Shown here: positions 1 through 12,399 of the stretch, piece after piece
Layout: each line of letters begins with the position of its first letter
Position numbering within the stretch: the first letter of the stretch is position 1
NCBI GenBank assembly: GCA_012295275.1
Contig: CM022679.1
Coordinates: forward strand, 23,074,952 to 23,138,951
Reading direction: 5' to 3'
Source of the DNA: Chrysomallon squamiferum
Lineage: Eukaryota > Mollusca > Gastropoda > Neomphalida > Peltospiridae
DNA: 64,000 nucleotides
The notes under the pieces: generated by a model
The model's database searches: none
Seen by the model: only the letters and a program-made list of their open reading frames with translations
What the model was told of the DNA's origin: nothing
Program-made: the position numbers and the translations under genes

Positions 1-1094
1 AGCAGACAAGCAATGCATTGATTATTATCTACGATTTAGAACTATCAATCAATATGTATGGTCTGGTTTTAAGTAATGCCCTTTAATAATTCATTTGTAT
101 GAAATGAAATAAATGTGTGTGTATATAATGTACTATAAGAACATTTTTACATTTTGTTTGCAAAATACATATATAAAAACTAAAACATGTGTGGTAAGTT
201 ACACAGAATTAGATGACAAAAATGGAAAAAAGATAAGGATGTTATTTTCACCATACCCAATATTTATTTTATCACTAATGAACTGCCTGACATCTTGGAA
301 GAAATAAATGTATTATAATCACAATAAACTAACCCAGATTTGGCAATAAGAAAATGTTTATTATCATCTCAGCGAAATGGCTTGGATTTGACGAACAATA
401 CCTTTACGTTTATCACCATAAACATATGCAGTGTTTTTAAGAAATAAATTTCTTGTCGTTGTTGTTATTCAAGATTGGTTTTGGAATTGGCAAGTGCTGG
501 TTTGCTGATGCTGCCACTGTTAAATTGATTATGATGTTAATTTATTATTTATTAAAAATAATGAGTTCAGACTGGTCTCAATTTGGCAACACTGTGGATT
601 GGTTAGATCATCTCATTTAAAAGTTAATCAAGCACAGGGAGTCTAAATGTCTCAGGTTACAACAGTGGTAACTGGTAATAAACTAGTAATGAGATATAAA
701 CAGAAAGGAGGAATAGGACTGTGACATTTAGGTTTTGAAGAACTCAACACTTTCTGATTATGTGTATATAAACAGACACCCACAGATGTACACACACACA
801 CACATACAGATACATATACACACATGCATACACTTACACACATATACACACATACACACTCTTACATACACATATACACAGACACATGCACACACACACA
901 CACGTGTACAAACATTTGCATGTAGTATTTATATATGTATGTATGAATATGAATATATATATATTTATGTATATATCCATGCATAAAGATGTAATCACAT
1001 TCATGCATAGTTATTTACATCCTACTAACAAACACATACACAATATTCATGTACAGACATATAACACACAAATAGATACACACACCCACCCACC

Positions 1095-1126
<32 letters not shown>

Positions 1127-1190
1127 GAGACACAAACACACCTGTACGTCTACTAATAAAATCAACAATGGACCAATCAACTTGTTTCAG
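1..1190. other. NCX intron with CA-rich microsatellites
   Basis: No coding exon is recognised here. The stretch ends in a pyrimidine tract and AG acceptor at 1181-1190, so it is the intron 5' of the first visible exchanger exon. CA-rich simple repeats lie at about 788-905 and 1078-1127. The open frames across them are low-complexity Thr/His/Tyr-rich translations and are not genes. Confidence 0.7.
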
Positions 1191-1423
1191 ATCCTGGAAC
1201 TTTCGGATTCTCGTCTCCGAGTTTTGTCTTCAAGGAGAGTGCTGGCACAGCGACGATATCTGTGGACAGGAAAAACGGAGCAGATGGCAAAGCCTCAGTA
1301 TTCTGGACAACCAAGGACAAGACAGCAATTAGTGGCAAGGATTACAAAGGGGGAAGTGGAGAGTTAGTGTTCCTGAATGGCGAGATAAAGAAATTTATTG
1401 AAATTGAGATAATGGACGATAAG
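1191..1423 (+). CDS. Sodium/calcium exchanger exon: first part of a Calx-beta domain
   Basis: This exon belongs to an NCX/SLC8-type exchanger, the plasma-membrane antiporter that exports calcium in exchange for sodium. It starts after TTGTTTCAG with two bases completing a split Asp codon and ends in phase 0 before a GT donor at 1424. The 77 full codons begin PGTFGFSSPSFVFKES and run to IEIEIMDDK. This is the fold and acidic edge of a cytosolic Calx-beta calcium-binding domain, probably the second one given that the alpha-2 region follows. The upstream half of the gene (first membrane domain and first Calx-beta domain) lies outside the window. Family assignment is firm from the downstream exons; which SLC8 paralogue cannot be told. 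Confidence 0.9.
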
Positions 1424-1611
1424 GTACTTTTTTTTTTTTTTTTTATTCTTTGTTTCGTCGATGTCATTTAACAAAGCAGCCTTTCTGTATTTTTTTGTTC
1501 CAACTGGTTTATGTGAAATATTTATTTCAGTACATGTTGATGTAATTTATATCCAAAACATAAAGGTAATGGTAATGAAGCTTGAGTATTTGAATGATAT
1601 ACTGTTGTTAT

Positions 1612-1624
1612 TACTATTATTACA

Positions 1625-1691
<67 letters not shown>

Positions 1692-1695
1692 TTAC
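1612..1695. repeat. (ATT)n microsatellite in an NCX intron
   Basis: About 80 bases of nearly perfect ATT/TTA trinucleotide repeat lie directly upstream of the exon acceptor at 1699. The poly-Ile, poly-Leu and poly-Asn frames here are repeat translations. Confidence 0.95.
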
Positions 1696-1699
1696 CCAG

Positions 1700-1802
1700 G
1701 AATTTGAAAAGGATGAATACTTTGAGGTGAAGATAGAGAGAGTGTCTGAGGGAGCTAAGATTGGCCTGGCTAAAAGTGTGGTCACTATCCTCAATGATGA
1801 TG
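1700..1802 (+). CDS. Sodium/calcium exchanger exon: end of the Calx-beta domain
   Basis: A 103-nt exon runs from a TTACCCAG acceptor to a GTAGGT donor. It starts in phase 0 and ends in phase 1. It encodes EFEKDEYFEVKIERVSEG, then a short stretch ending in VTILNDD, the last strand and acidic terminus of the Calx-beta fold. Together with the previous exon it gives one complete domain of about 112 residues. The intron between them carries an (ATT)n microsatellite that runs almost up to the acceptor. Confidence 0.9.
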
Positions 1803-2277
1803 GTAGGTCCCAGTTTTTTTTCCAAATACATCAAATCTGTCCAGCAAAACAGACTATTTCTTTCCCAGCCCTCGTAGATTCCTACCAAAAGAAGACATCT
1901 TAAGTCTTTTATAGCATTAAAAAGTCTTAAAATCTAGGTGTTTTGGGTATAATCTTGTATTCTGTGTATCTGTGTACATCTCTCTCTCTCTCTCTTTCAC
2001 TCTCTCTCTCTACATATATATATATATATTTATATATCTAGCTATATCCATGAAAGACAAAAACAGAAAGAGGGGAGTGTATGTTTGTGTGTACACATAC
2101 TTACGTATGCATGTATGTTCGCACGTATGTTTGCACATATGTTTGCACATATGTTCTCATTTTAATGCCTGTGAATAATTACCTATATTTATTGCATAAC
2201 CTATATCTATATCTAGAACTATCTATCTAAAATTATATATATATGAAAGTTTATATAACTGTTGTATTTATGAACAG

Positions 2278-2456
2278 AGTTCAAAGGAGTTGTGAGTAGA
2301 GTTGTCAATCTTACCAATGCCAACCTGGATGCTCTGAAACTTGACTCATCAACCTGGGCTCAGCAGTTTGAGGAGGCCATGAATGTGAATGGAGGAGACC
2401 TTGAAACGGCAACAGGTTTCGACTATGTGATGCACTTTCTTACATTTGGATGGAAG
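2278..2456 (+). CDS. Sodium/calcium exchanger exon: linker to the second membrane domain
   Basis: The exon follows an ACAG acceptor, completes a split Glu codon and ends in phase 0 before GTAACA. It encodes 59 full codons starting FKGVVSRVVNLTNANL and ending in FDYVMHFLTFGWK, a signature of the NCX segment just before the C-terminal transmembrane domain. The linker between these two motifs is short and lacks the long acidic run that I know from vertebrate NCX proteins. That comparison rests on family knowledge, not on an alignment run here. Confidence 0.93.
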
Positions 2457-2713
2457 GTAACAACAGTGTTGATAATGCTACTAACTGTTTACTATCTACT
2501 ATTGTTTTTGATGATACTGTTGTTGTTGTTGTTATTGTTTTGATAAAGGGCTTTGAAAGGTATGGACATTGCAAAAGTTTAAATAGCAATGATTTAATAA
2601 TAATAATAAAATAAATAAAATAAAATAAAAAATGATAAACCTCACACACACACACAATAAAATAAAATAAAAACAAAAGTGTTCTAAATTTGTATTTTTT
2701 CTGTATTTTGCAG

Positions 2714-3043
2714 GTGATTTTCGCAATCATCCCCCCTCCATCCATCTGGGGAGGCTGGCTGTGTTTCTTTATTGCTCTTCTTATGATTGGCATCCTCACT
2801 GCTATTATTGGAGATTTGGCAGCCATTTTCGGTTGTCTGATTGGCCTCAGGGATGTAGTGACAGCCATTACTTTTGTTGCCTTGGGAACCAGCTTGCCAG
2901 ACATGTTTGCCAGCAAGCAAGCGGCTACACAAGAGAAGTATGCAGATAACTCTATTGGGAATGTAACGGGAAGTAACTCTGTCAACGTCTTCCTGGGACT
3001 GGGTCTTCCGTGGGTGATTGCAGCTATTTACTGGGGAGCAAAG
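2714..3043 (+). CDS. Sodium/calcium exchanger exon: alpha-2 repeat
   Basis: A 330-nt, 110-codon phase 0-0 exon follows TTTTGCAG. It begins VIFAIIPPPSIWGGWLC and contains two or three hydrophobic segments. It carries the alpha-2 ion-binding repeat with the motifs ALGTSLPDMFASK and GNVTGSNSVNVFLG. In the family, the Asp of the first motif and the Asn/Ser positions of the second line the sodium and calcium sites. All are present, so the exchanger should be catalytically competent as far as this half shows. The exon ends in AAIYWGAK. Confidence 0.96.
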
Positions 3044-3370
3044 GTATTCTTCTTCTTCTTACTATTATAATATTTTCTCTCTATATGTGTATATATGTAT
3101 GTAGGTACGTGTGTATGTGCGTGTCTGGTATATACATATATAGGTACTTGTATGCCCATATAAGTACCTATATTTCCAATGTATGCATTTGTATGTATGT
3201 CTGTACATATTTAAACATAAACGTTTTTGTGTACACAAACTTATATTTACATCAACTTTTAATTATTCTACAAAGACAGACACCTTTATACTACAAAACT
3301 GGGCTTGCTGTTACCGCTGTTTACGTTTCAAGACCAAGCGCTGTATTATGTTAACTGTGTCTGTTTACAG

Positions 3371-3613
3371 GGCAAGACGTTTGAAGTTCAGGCAGGATCT
3401 CTTGGCTTCAGTGTCATCTTGTACATCTTCTGCTCCCTGTGTGCTCTAGGACTGTTAGTTTTACGAAGACGACTTGCTTTCTTTGGCAAAGCTGAACTGG
3501 GTGGACCGAAATGGCCCAAAATATTTTCTTCAGTATTTATGGTCACATTATGGATTTTCTACGTCATTGTATCTTCATTACAAGCATACGGCCACATCGA
3601 CGTTGATATTTAG
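3371..3613 (+). CDS. Sodium/calcium exchanger final exon: last two membrane segments and stop
   Basis: The terminal coding exon follows TGTTTACAG and holds 80 codons plus TAG at 3611-3613. It begins GKTFEVQAGSLGFSV, contains one hydrophobic segment, then a basic RRR loop and the conserved ELGGPK motif, and a last hydrophobic segment ending SSLQAYGHIDVDI. This matches the known NCX C-terminus, including the SSL-AY-HI pattern. The five exons 1191-3613 join in frame without a stop. Confidence 0.95.
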   Translation, partial: GKTFEVQAGSLGFSVILYIFCSLCALGLLVLRRRLAFFGKAELGGPKWPKIFSSVFMVTLWIFYVIVSSLQAYGHIDVDI

Positions 3614-4100
3614 AAACGACTTATTGCAACGTTGTTGATGATGCTAGGTGACGACGATTATGTGCGACGATGTTTCTGCTGTGATATTTTTAATCATTAT
3701 ATGAAATTTTATTTTGAAAAAAGAAGTTAAGAGATAGCTCTATTTTAATTTATTTAAATTATGTCAAAGTAAATTTAAAAAAAAAAAAAATACTACTGAT
3801 ATTTGCTTTGATGTTATAATAAGGCTGTTAGTGATTGTAATAGTAGAGTACTAGGCTTAATAATGATGTTCATGATGATATTGATGATAATGATTGTAGG
3901 TATTACTACTACTATTATTACTACTAATAATAATATTATAAAAGTAAATAAAAACAGTATCAATTACAACACTACTTCTACTAATAAAAATGATGATGGT
4001 GTCATATGGAATCTGCATAAAATGTGGGTTTTTATTTAACCGATTATCTTTTTTATTATTATTTACAAAATAAATTTACTCAAATCTTTTTAAACAAATG
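3614..4100 (+). other. Exchanger 3' UTR and candidate poly(A) signals
   Basis: AT-rich sequence follows the exchanger stop. An AATAAA hexamer lies at 3947-3952, with others further on. Which is used cannot be decided from sequence. No other gene is visible. Confidence 0.45.
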
Positions 4101-5808
4101 TAAATACTTACTTAATTTCAGATTTATAATGATTATTTTATATTATTTTAATTATGTTATGAAAAACATAAACACCATTAAAAAAATTAAAAATAATATC
4201 TAATAAATATTTGTGAAAAAAAAGAAAAGAAAGAAGAACTGAAACACAGAAGTGTGTTTATGAATTAGTTTAATCCATCAGTTTGTATTTATTGTTTTCC
4301 ATAAACTAAATAGTGCTCATATGACAATGTAAAGAGGCATTATTTTAAAAAAAAAACATATGTATATACATATATGTTCGTACACGTTCATACATACATA
4401 CATACATATATATTTATTTGAGAAAATAAACACACATACACATTCATTAATATATGTTTAGATGAATACATATGTACTTACGTACCTACATGCATTAAAT
4501 ACATAAATATTTCCCCAATCCATACATACATACTTACACATATACATTTTCAAAACAATAAACCAAAACGAAATTATTACCAAAGATTTTATTATTTTTT
4601 CACTTTATTCTTAATATTTTTATTATCAGTCTAAATTTTGTGCATAATTATTACCAAAATTATATTCTTTTTCACGTTTAATAATTAATAAAAAAAAAAC
4701 TTTGTTTTTTATTTGTTTTAATAATTAGTAATTAGACGTATTGTAAATTATTTAAAATGTTTCATCACCTTGTTTACCATGTATGTTCTAGTTTATTCAT
4801 TACCTACTTATTTATAATTCTTTAGGTGCACAGTTCATTTCTGTCTGTCTATGTACTTGTCCATTTTCTAGCACGTTTAATATTTTGTTTACATTGTATT
4901 ATGATGTTCATTTGTGAAATTTGTCATCTCATAAATTATTGTTACACATCGATGTTAATTTTTTTATATTCTCTTGATACCGATAAAATCCAAAGAAACT
5001 CAAATGCTAGTTGCGTTTTATAGAATCGTCAGTAATTGGGTATATTCGTAAAATAATTTCCAAATAAATTATTTAATTTAATTTATAGAAATAAACTTAC
5101 ATAATAATTATACTTTTGAAAGCTAATCGATATACAATTTCTTCGGACGCAAATTTTTATAATCAGATGACACTAAATACGGATTACCACAAAATATTAA
5201 TTTTAATATATATATCATAGTTATTCTTTTCCTTACAGTACTAATTACTTTGTTTTGAAACCAGAATATATAACGTAATGTAATTATTATATAGAAAGGT
5301 TGGAACAAAATGCATTATAATCGTTATCAGATGTCGATCCCAGGTAAAGAATCTGCATATTCAAAATGGCGCTCAAGGCGAAGCATGCGTATTAAACAGC
5401 TGTCTATATTTATTCACAAATTCTTCTAGGAATTCGTCTAAGCTGACGCCACGTAAGCTGATTCTGTTGCATCTGACAAATGACCTAGATGCTTAGGCAG
5501 CCTCGTGGTGGCGCGACCTCTGACTGCTGGATGTCCCTGGTGAATATTGGGTAGTGTGTGTTTTCAGTAACGTCATCGGATAAACAAACGTACTGGGTAA
5601 CGTGGATTAGTACGCGTAATCAGATAACGCCATCCAATACAACTACTGGGTATCGCCGTCTAGTAAACACGTTGCGAAGCGCAACCTTTATATAGTAGAT
5701 TGGTTAATGCCGCTTCTGTCTACTTCAATATATCTGACGCAAAATGTTGTATCTTGTTATATTTCCAAGGTAACAAACTAAGATCAGTATTACATTATAC
5801 ACAGGGTC

Positions 5809-5850
<42 letters not shown>

Positions 5851-6500
5851 GTTTTCTTATCTTTTCTTTCATTTTTTTTTTTTTTTTTTTTTTTTATACT
5901 GCTAGTCGTCTAATTTTGATAAAATTAATGTGCATTTTGTTAATAAACTAGCCAGAAATATATAAAAAAAAAAAAAATAAAATAAAATAAAAACTGTTCT
6001 TAGTTGTTTTGTTTTTTTCCGTTTCTAGTCTTATTCATATTTTATGTAATAATACAAACTGTATTTTGTAATTAGCTTTAACATCGTATTTATTCGCTCA
6101 ACATAAATTTCCTGTCAGGGAATATCGAGGGTGCAGACGTCTATTCCAGAAATTCAGGTTTAGTTTTCATTGGTTCGGCGGAATCATTTCTTCACATGAT
6201 GTGAAGGATATGCGCCTCATCATTGTCAATTTTGAATTTAAAATATCAATAACTTACTTATTTATAATTTTTTAAAAATTATTTTGGTGTTTTTTATGTT
6301 TTATTTTTCTTATTTCTTGGCTGATTTAGTTTTTATTTGGTTTTCTTCTTATTCTCCTCCTTTCGTTTCGTTTTCTACTTTTCTTTTTCTTTTTTTATTC
6401 TTCTATCTTCTGTTATCTCGTTGTTTGGGTTGGGTTTTTTTTCTTATTTTTCCGGTTTCTTATTTGTTTTCTCTTGTTCTTGTTTCTTCTTATTTTTCTC

Positions 6501-6532
<32 letters not shown>

Positions 6533-7017
6533 TGTTTTTTTTTTTTTTTTTTTTGTCTGTTTGCATGTGTATCTGTATGTTTGAGTGTGGCTATTTATAT
6601 TTCTATTTCTTAACTATTCCTACCCTGTTAACTACAAAAGGCATTTATTTTATGTCGTAGGCTATGATAAATAATTATTAAAATTAGAAGCGTCAGCGGA
6701 AATGTATCAATAAATTTTAAAAGTTAATTAAACAGGACGCTAATTTAAACCATTCCCCAAAGTAATCAACATCGGATTGTGAAAGAACTTAATGCCGATT
6801 TATAAAATTAATTTCCGATCAAGAACCATAGATGCATTTTCGGAATACACGGTCACTGAATCTTCATACCAAGTTGACCAAACATGACCTCAAAAATAAA
6901 TAAAAGTAAAATTAAATTTAATGCACTCACCTACAACGTCCGATGGTAGCACCATATTTCATGTTATTTTACAAGTCCTGCAAAAGCCACGACCTCCCAC
7001 TTACCTAGCGACTGACA
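4101..7017. other. AT-rich intergenic DNA
   Basis: No gene is recognised. The stretch holds A/T homopolymers, an (ATT)n run at about 5811-5850, long T-runs at about 5870-5895 and 6508-6555, and the degenerate tandem repeat at 5545-5676, annotated separately. Hydrophobic frames at 5700-5951 and 6284-6660 come from T-rich tracts. Confidence 0.6.
5545..5676. repeat. Degenerate tandem repeat, unit about 55 bp
   Basis: Two clear copies (5565-5620 and 5621-5676) share the order CAG-TAACG-CATC-(T)ACTGGGTA-CG. A third partial copy precedes them from about 5545 with ATTGGGTAGTG. The block is CpG-richer than its surroundings. It may be part of an unrecognised repeat element. Confidence 0.55.
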
Positions 7018-7100
7018 AGTGACGTTATCGCAATTGTTGACGTCACATTTATAAACTTCCGAACGAAGCGGACCCTAACGACGTCGGAGATCTACGTCAC
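7018..7100. promoter_or_regulatory. Candidate CRE/TATA promoter-like cluster
   Basis: A perfect palindromic cAMP-response element TGACGTCA lies at 7038-7045, two bases before TTTATAAA (7048-7055). CRE half-sites flank it: TGACGTTA at 7020-7027 and TACGTCAC at 7093-7100. The order CRE then TATA suits + strand initiation near 7080. On the - strand, consensus donors (CTAG|GTAAGT and GTAG|GTGAGT) occur just downstream. No coding exon can be attached in either direction, so the target gene is unknown. Confidence 0.3.
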
Positions 7101-7639
7101 TGGCAATGCTGCCAGGAGACCTGGAGTTCTGTTTTCATTTGATCCATCATTATCATCTACGTACACACCACGAATACACGAAAACACAGTGATATATTTA
7201 ATTCCACATAGGGTGAAAGTGACAGTGTTCTAGGAGAAAAAAGATAAATGTACAGGTTTTATATAGTAATATTCTAGTATCAGAGCGTTTCTGTGAGTAT
7301 GTTATTATTATCTTAAAATATGGTTTACGACACATAGACAGACAAACGCACATAAACTACTCGTACCCACCGTTTTATACACATGGACCATTTTGTTATC
7401 GAACAATATACAAACTGTTTCCAGGATGATTATTTATTTATTTGCTTATATATTTGCTTATTTATTTATAGATTTAGCAAAGGTGATATGTAATGGCTGC
7501 TAGTGACAGGATGGACCTGTGATTTTTTTAAAATTCAAATACAAACCCCTTCATATATAACAAGTTTAAAAAGATTAATTATTTTTGTTTAATAGAGTGA
7601 AAAAGAGTCAAAAATTAATCTTTACACTAACACTTTTCA

Positions 7640-8220
7640 CGATGTACATTAATATCACGTTTATTTCAAGTTCTACACAGGGATGTACTCTTTCACCACA
7701 TGGTAAAAGTAAATTTAATTTTGTGCTCGTCTTTCTTGTGCGTGTAAACATTATAATTATTTCCAAACGATTTCTTAACATCGTTTTCAGTTATTAGGAG
7801 CAGTAAAATAATTCATTATAAAGCGTAGCACATTAGCTTTCGATGCGCATGTCAGTCTGCGCTTAGCGACAGGTAGTAAATACCAAGCTGTTGCTAGCGC
7901 TTGTGGCCAAACCTTCAACATTAACCTTCTCGATATAAAAACGTTATTACCCTGAAGAAAATAACGTGCGTACTTGTGACGTTTCCCTTTAAAATGTTCT
8001 GTAAAGGTCTTGAAACTTTGCATTGCATCGATAGAATTTTCATTATGCTTTCATAATTAGATTTTCAAATATTTAATTGGGTCAGACACGTGTTTAGAAA
8101 CTGTGTACTTCACTAGGAATAGATCGGAAGTTTCGCGTGAATGGGTGGTGATGAAATTTTATAACTTCTAAAAAAAATATGAATGATTGAATGAATGGAT
8201 GAACGAACAAAAGGTACGGA
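7640..8220. repeat. tRNA-Gly array spacer, unit 1
   Basis: This is the 3' flank (tRNA sense) of the first, broken tRNA-Gly gene. It is nearly identical to 13604-14192: from about 7797 to 8180 only scattered differences are seen, while the first 120 bases are more diverged. It marks a recent local tandem duplication of a spacer-plus-tRNA unit of about 0.65 kb. Confidence 0.85.
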
Positions 8221-8271
8221 TGCGTCGGCCGGGAGTCGAACCCGGATCGACTGCTTGGAAGGCAACCATGC
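8221..8271 (-). pseudogene. tRNA-Gly(UCC) 3' part, cut by LINE insertion
   Basis: Nucleotides 72 down to 22 of a tRNA-Gly(UCC) are present, identical to the intact gene at 14193-14264 and including the anticodon arm, T arm and B box. At nucleotide 22 it runs directly into the poly(T) (LINE poly(A) tail in the sense direction). Its 5' portion is at 13592-13603, 5.3 kb away. The A box is broken, so internal Pol III initiation from this copy should be lost. Confidence 0.93.
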
Positions 8272-8493
8272 TTTTTTTTTTTTATCTTTATTAGTATAAT
8301 CACCAGTTGTACACAATTAAAATAACATTACAGCTGTAAATAACAATAACAAAAACTATTTCCTCTCACACACTCAGTCACACTCATTCACACTCACATG
8401 CATGCATACTTATTTATTCGGAATATTCATATATATTTACAGTATTTTATAGTATTAATTCTTTTATCCATTTCCATGATTTATCTGTATTGA

Positions 8494-11400
8494 TTATTTG
8501 TAGCTTTCCAAAGGATATTTGAAAATAAGTATGTCATCTTTTAGTTCTAGGAAAATATTGTTCTTAACATATTTGTTAATAAAAATTGAAAGTTTGTTTT
8601 GAATACGATATTGATTTAGAATGATTTTAAAGCACTGATACATATAATTTCTAAAAAAAAGTATTATATTGATATTTGTTCCTTTCATTTGAGCTATTAC
8701 ACGCCTTTTGAACACTGTTATTCTATAAATTGAAAGAATAATATTAATAAATTCTATTGTACTATTTTCAATTTTGAGATAACATCCAAATATTAATAAT
8801 CTTTTTAATTGTTCTAGAGAAAACCCTGTTTTCTTAAATATATAAATACATATTTCATGAAAGATTGATATTAATTCCTTCAATTCTTCACAATACAAAA
8901 ATAAATGGCACAAATCTTCATCAGCCTTCAAACACACTGGACATACACTAGATGAGATTTTGCCATATTTATATAATTTGTTATATGTATATATTATATG
9001 ATGAACTATTCTAAAATCTAAGTCTATAAATTCAGTAAATTTATCACTATAGTGTATCCATTTCCAAACTGGTCTCCAGAATATATTAAAACCAAGCTCA
9101 TTCCATTTTTCTTCACAAGTTGGTGCTTTAAAGTTTTTTAAAATTAAAATAGAATAAATTATTTTAGCTGTAAATTTATTGACATTTATCATTTCATTAT
9201 TCTGAAACAAAAATAAATCTTTATTAGAAGTTAATTTTTTAGCATTTCTGTTAATAGCACTTTTCCATTCATCTGGAAGTGATTTCTTAATAACATTGTA
9301 AGCTATATAAATTTGGTTTTTGGATAATTCTGGAGATTTTTCATGAATAATTTCTACAATAGCTGTAAAAGGAAGAAAACCTGGTATTACTTCATAAGCA
9401 ATATCAGCCACTTTGACTATTCCACTTTTTATAAAAGAACTAAATAATAATAATTTGTTTTTATATTTAATGAATGGATTTTGAAAAAGTGGCTGAGACA
9501 ATATTTCATCTGTATCAAGTGGGAAATTACGTTCTCCATTATTAACATAGTCCCAAGCTGATAATATTTCAGCATAAAAAGGATTAATAACTTTTAAAGC
9601 TTCTTTACTGTATACTATTTTAAAAATGTCATAATTTAAATTCATATTCATATATTTTTCAAGAAATATTGACATTGTATATTTCCACACATTTTTAAAA
9701 TTATTATCAAAATATTTCTTTAACATTTTTATTCGAAAAGCCATTTTCTTTAATGAAATATCTTGAATATTTAGTCCACCCGACATTTTATTTCCAATTA
9801 TTGTTGAATATTTTATTAAAGATGTTTTCCCTTCCCACATAAATTTACAAAATAATTTATGAATTTCATTTTCTACCCAATTTGGTACATTTATTGTGCT
9901 AATGATATACCACAGTCTAGATGTTAATAAAGTATTCCATACTTCAGCTTTTCCGTGCAAAGTAAGTTTCCTTTGACTCCATAAGTTAATTAGATTAGAC
10001 ATTTTAGCTAATTTATTTTTCCAGTTCAAAGTTTCACATAATAGTTTATTTGGTCCTAAATATATACCTAGAATTTTAACATAGTTTTTATTTATTGATA
10101 TTGGAATGTTAAAGGATAAGTTTTCAATCATGGTTTTACCAAGATAAAGTACTTCTGACTTATCTACATTGACTTTTGCCCCTGTAGCACTACAATACAT
10201 ATTTATTGTATTAAAAACATTTTCTACTGACTGAGCATCACAGACAGTTACTGTAGTATCATCTGCATGCTGAAATAATAAAGAATTAAGTTCATTTGTT
10301 ATCTTAATTCCATTCATGCTATGTCTTTTTTTTTAAAAATTATTTAAGGGTTCAGCTACAATAACATAAAGCATCATTGATATTGGACATCCTTGTCTAA
10401 CCCCTCTTGTAATATTAAAAAAAGGTGTTAAATGTCCATTAATTTTTACACAACTTTTAATATTATTATATAGTATTTTAATCCACTTTATAAAATTATC
10501 ACCAAAATTGAATTTTTTCAAAACTTTTAAAATAAAACTATGTGATACTCTATCAAATGCTTTCTCTTGATCTATTTTAACTATATACCCTTCTGTATTA
10601 TTTAACTCGACAATATCTATAATATCTCTTACTGACATAATATTGTCAGCAATATCTCTTCCTTTTACACAACAGGTTTGTTCTGATGAAATAATAGTTG
10701 ACATTACTTGTTTAAGACGATTTGCAAGAACTTTAGCAATAATTTTATAATCTACATTTAAAAGGCTGATAGGTCTGAAATTTTTTAGGTCTGCTTTATC
10801 TCCTTTTTTCTTGTAAAATAAACTAATTACTCCTTTTTTCATACTGCGTGACAACATTTCTTCTTTCTGAATTGACATAACTACTTTATGAAAGAAATTT
10901 TTAAAATTTTCCCAGAATTTAACATAAAATTCTACTGTTAGACCATCCAGACCAGGTGATTTATTTCTATTCATTTCTTTTAAAGCTTCAGTTAATTCTT
11001 CAATTGTAATGTCTTTCTCACAGTTTTCACTTTCAGATTCTTTTAGTTTATTTGATATTAAATTTATTATTTCTTCCTGTTTAATAATATCTACATTTTC
11101 TTGCGTAAATAATTTTGAATAAAAGTCATAAGCATATTGTAATATATCTTCTGTTTTTCTTGTTAATCCATTTACTGTTTTTAGCTCTTTAATAGAATTT
11201 GATTCTTGTTTTGATTTTTTCTAAACTGAGAAAAAAATGTGGTATTTCTATCCATATCTAGATTCCAATGAGCTTTAGATCTCAAAATAGCACCATTACA
11301 TTTAGATCTCTCAATTAATTTTAATTTTTTTTCTTCTAAAATTTGTATGTTACTCAAATCATGATGATTATTTACAGCTAGTTTAGCATATTCTCTTTTC

Positions 11401-12387
11401 AAAGCATTTTGTATATTATAATATTTTTTCGTTATCTGATTTTCTCTTTTTATTGCAAAATTTCTTGCACATGTTTTCATTTTATATTTTAAGTTGTCCC
11501 ACCAAACACTAGGTTCAGTCTGTAACAAAGGACACTCAGAAGCATTATTAATAACTTCAATAATAGCTTTACAAAAAAATTCATCTTTCAACAATTCATT
11601 ATTAAAGATCCAAATACCTTGACCTCTCTCTACATGAGAAAAATCTATTTTAAGTGATAAAAAATTGTGATCACTAACCGAGGTATAGGATATGTATACA
11701 TTACTTATAAACTGCAATAAATTTCTAGAAATTAAGAATAAATCAATTCTTGACTGTTTTATAGTTTTTTTCAACTATTTGAGATCTAGTAAATTGCCTT
11801 TTATCTGGATTTCTGTGTCGCCAAATATCAACTAAATTATAATTAAAAATAACTGACTGTAATTCATTACTACTTTTTTTTATATTGAAAGTTTTATTAT
11901 TAATGCCCAAATCTAAATTAGGATCTAAAATGTCATTAAAATCTCCTGCCATTATTGTATTTTTTAAATCCACAAATTTACATAATCCTTTAAAAAATAA
12001 AATTCTTTCTTCAATATTATTTGGTGCATATACATTTATAAAACTGTATTCTTCTTCATCTATTTTCGTATTAATTTTTAAAATCCTGCCTTCAGTGTCG
12101 CAACTATTAAATGTAAACTTATAAGGACATTCTTTTGATACCAGTATTGCTACACCCCTTCTTTTTTTATTTGGACAATTATTATAAAATATATTTCCTT
12201 CCCATAAATGTTTATATCTCTCAATGAAGTCATTATCCCAAAATGTTTCCTGTAGAAAAATAATATTTGCATGTTTACTTTTAAATGTTGCAAAAACTGA
12301 ATTTAATTTCTCAATATCTCTCAGTCCGTTTACATTTATAGACAAGATCATAGTTAGAAGTAGAAAAATTAGTGAACTATTACCCAT
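8494..12387 (-). pseudogene. LINE ORF2: APE endonuclease and reverse transcriptase, broken
   Basis: The region encodes about 1,290 residues. The likely start is the Met at 12351 (MILSINVNGL). The endonuclease part shows FLQET, NVYAPN, AGDFND, SRIDLFLIS and SDH, the usual APE catalytic set. The reverse transcriptase part shows NKSPGLDG, NFRPISLLN, KIDQEKAFDRV, TRGVRQGCP and HADDT, where His replaces the more common Phe/Tyr before ADD. A Cys/His motif (CPVC...H...C) lies in the C-terminal third. Breaks are a frameshift in an A-run near 11770, a second frameshift near 11215 and one in-frame TAA at 10333-10335 beside an A9 run. All lie near homopolymers, so sequencing error is possible for some. 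Confidence 0.92.
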
Positions 12388-12399
12388 TTTTAAAATATT

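Noticed and set aside
886-1332. 148-codon frame across the CA repeat into the first exchanger exon
   Set aside because: It reads the exon in the wrong frame. The Calx-beta frame starts after the acceptor at 1190.
7787-8023. 78-codon - strand frame present twice (also 13761-13997)
   Set aside because: It lies in the duplicated tRNA spacer. Identity reflects recent duplication, with no protein motif and no substitutions to test.
11743-11774. Possible programmed frameshift in LINE ORF2 at an A-run (A AAA AAC)
   Set aside because: The shift needed is +1, not the -1 expected at such a heptamer. A single-base indel in the A-run is simpler.
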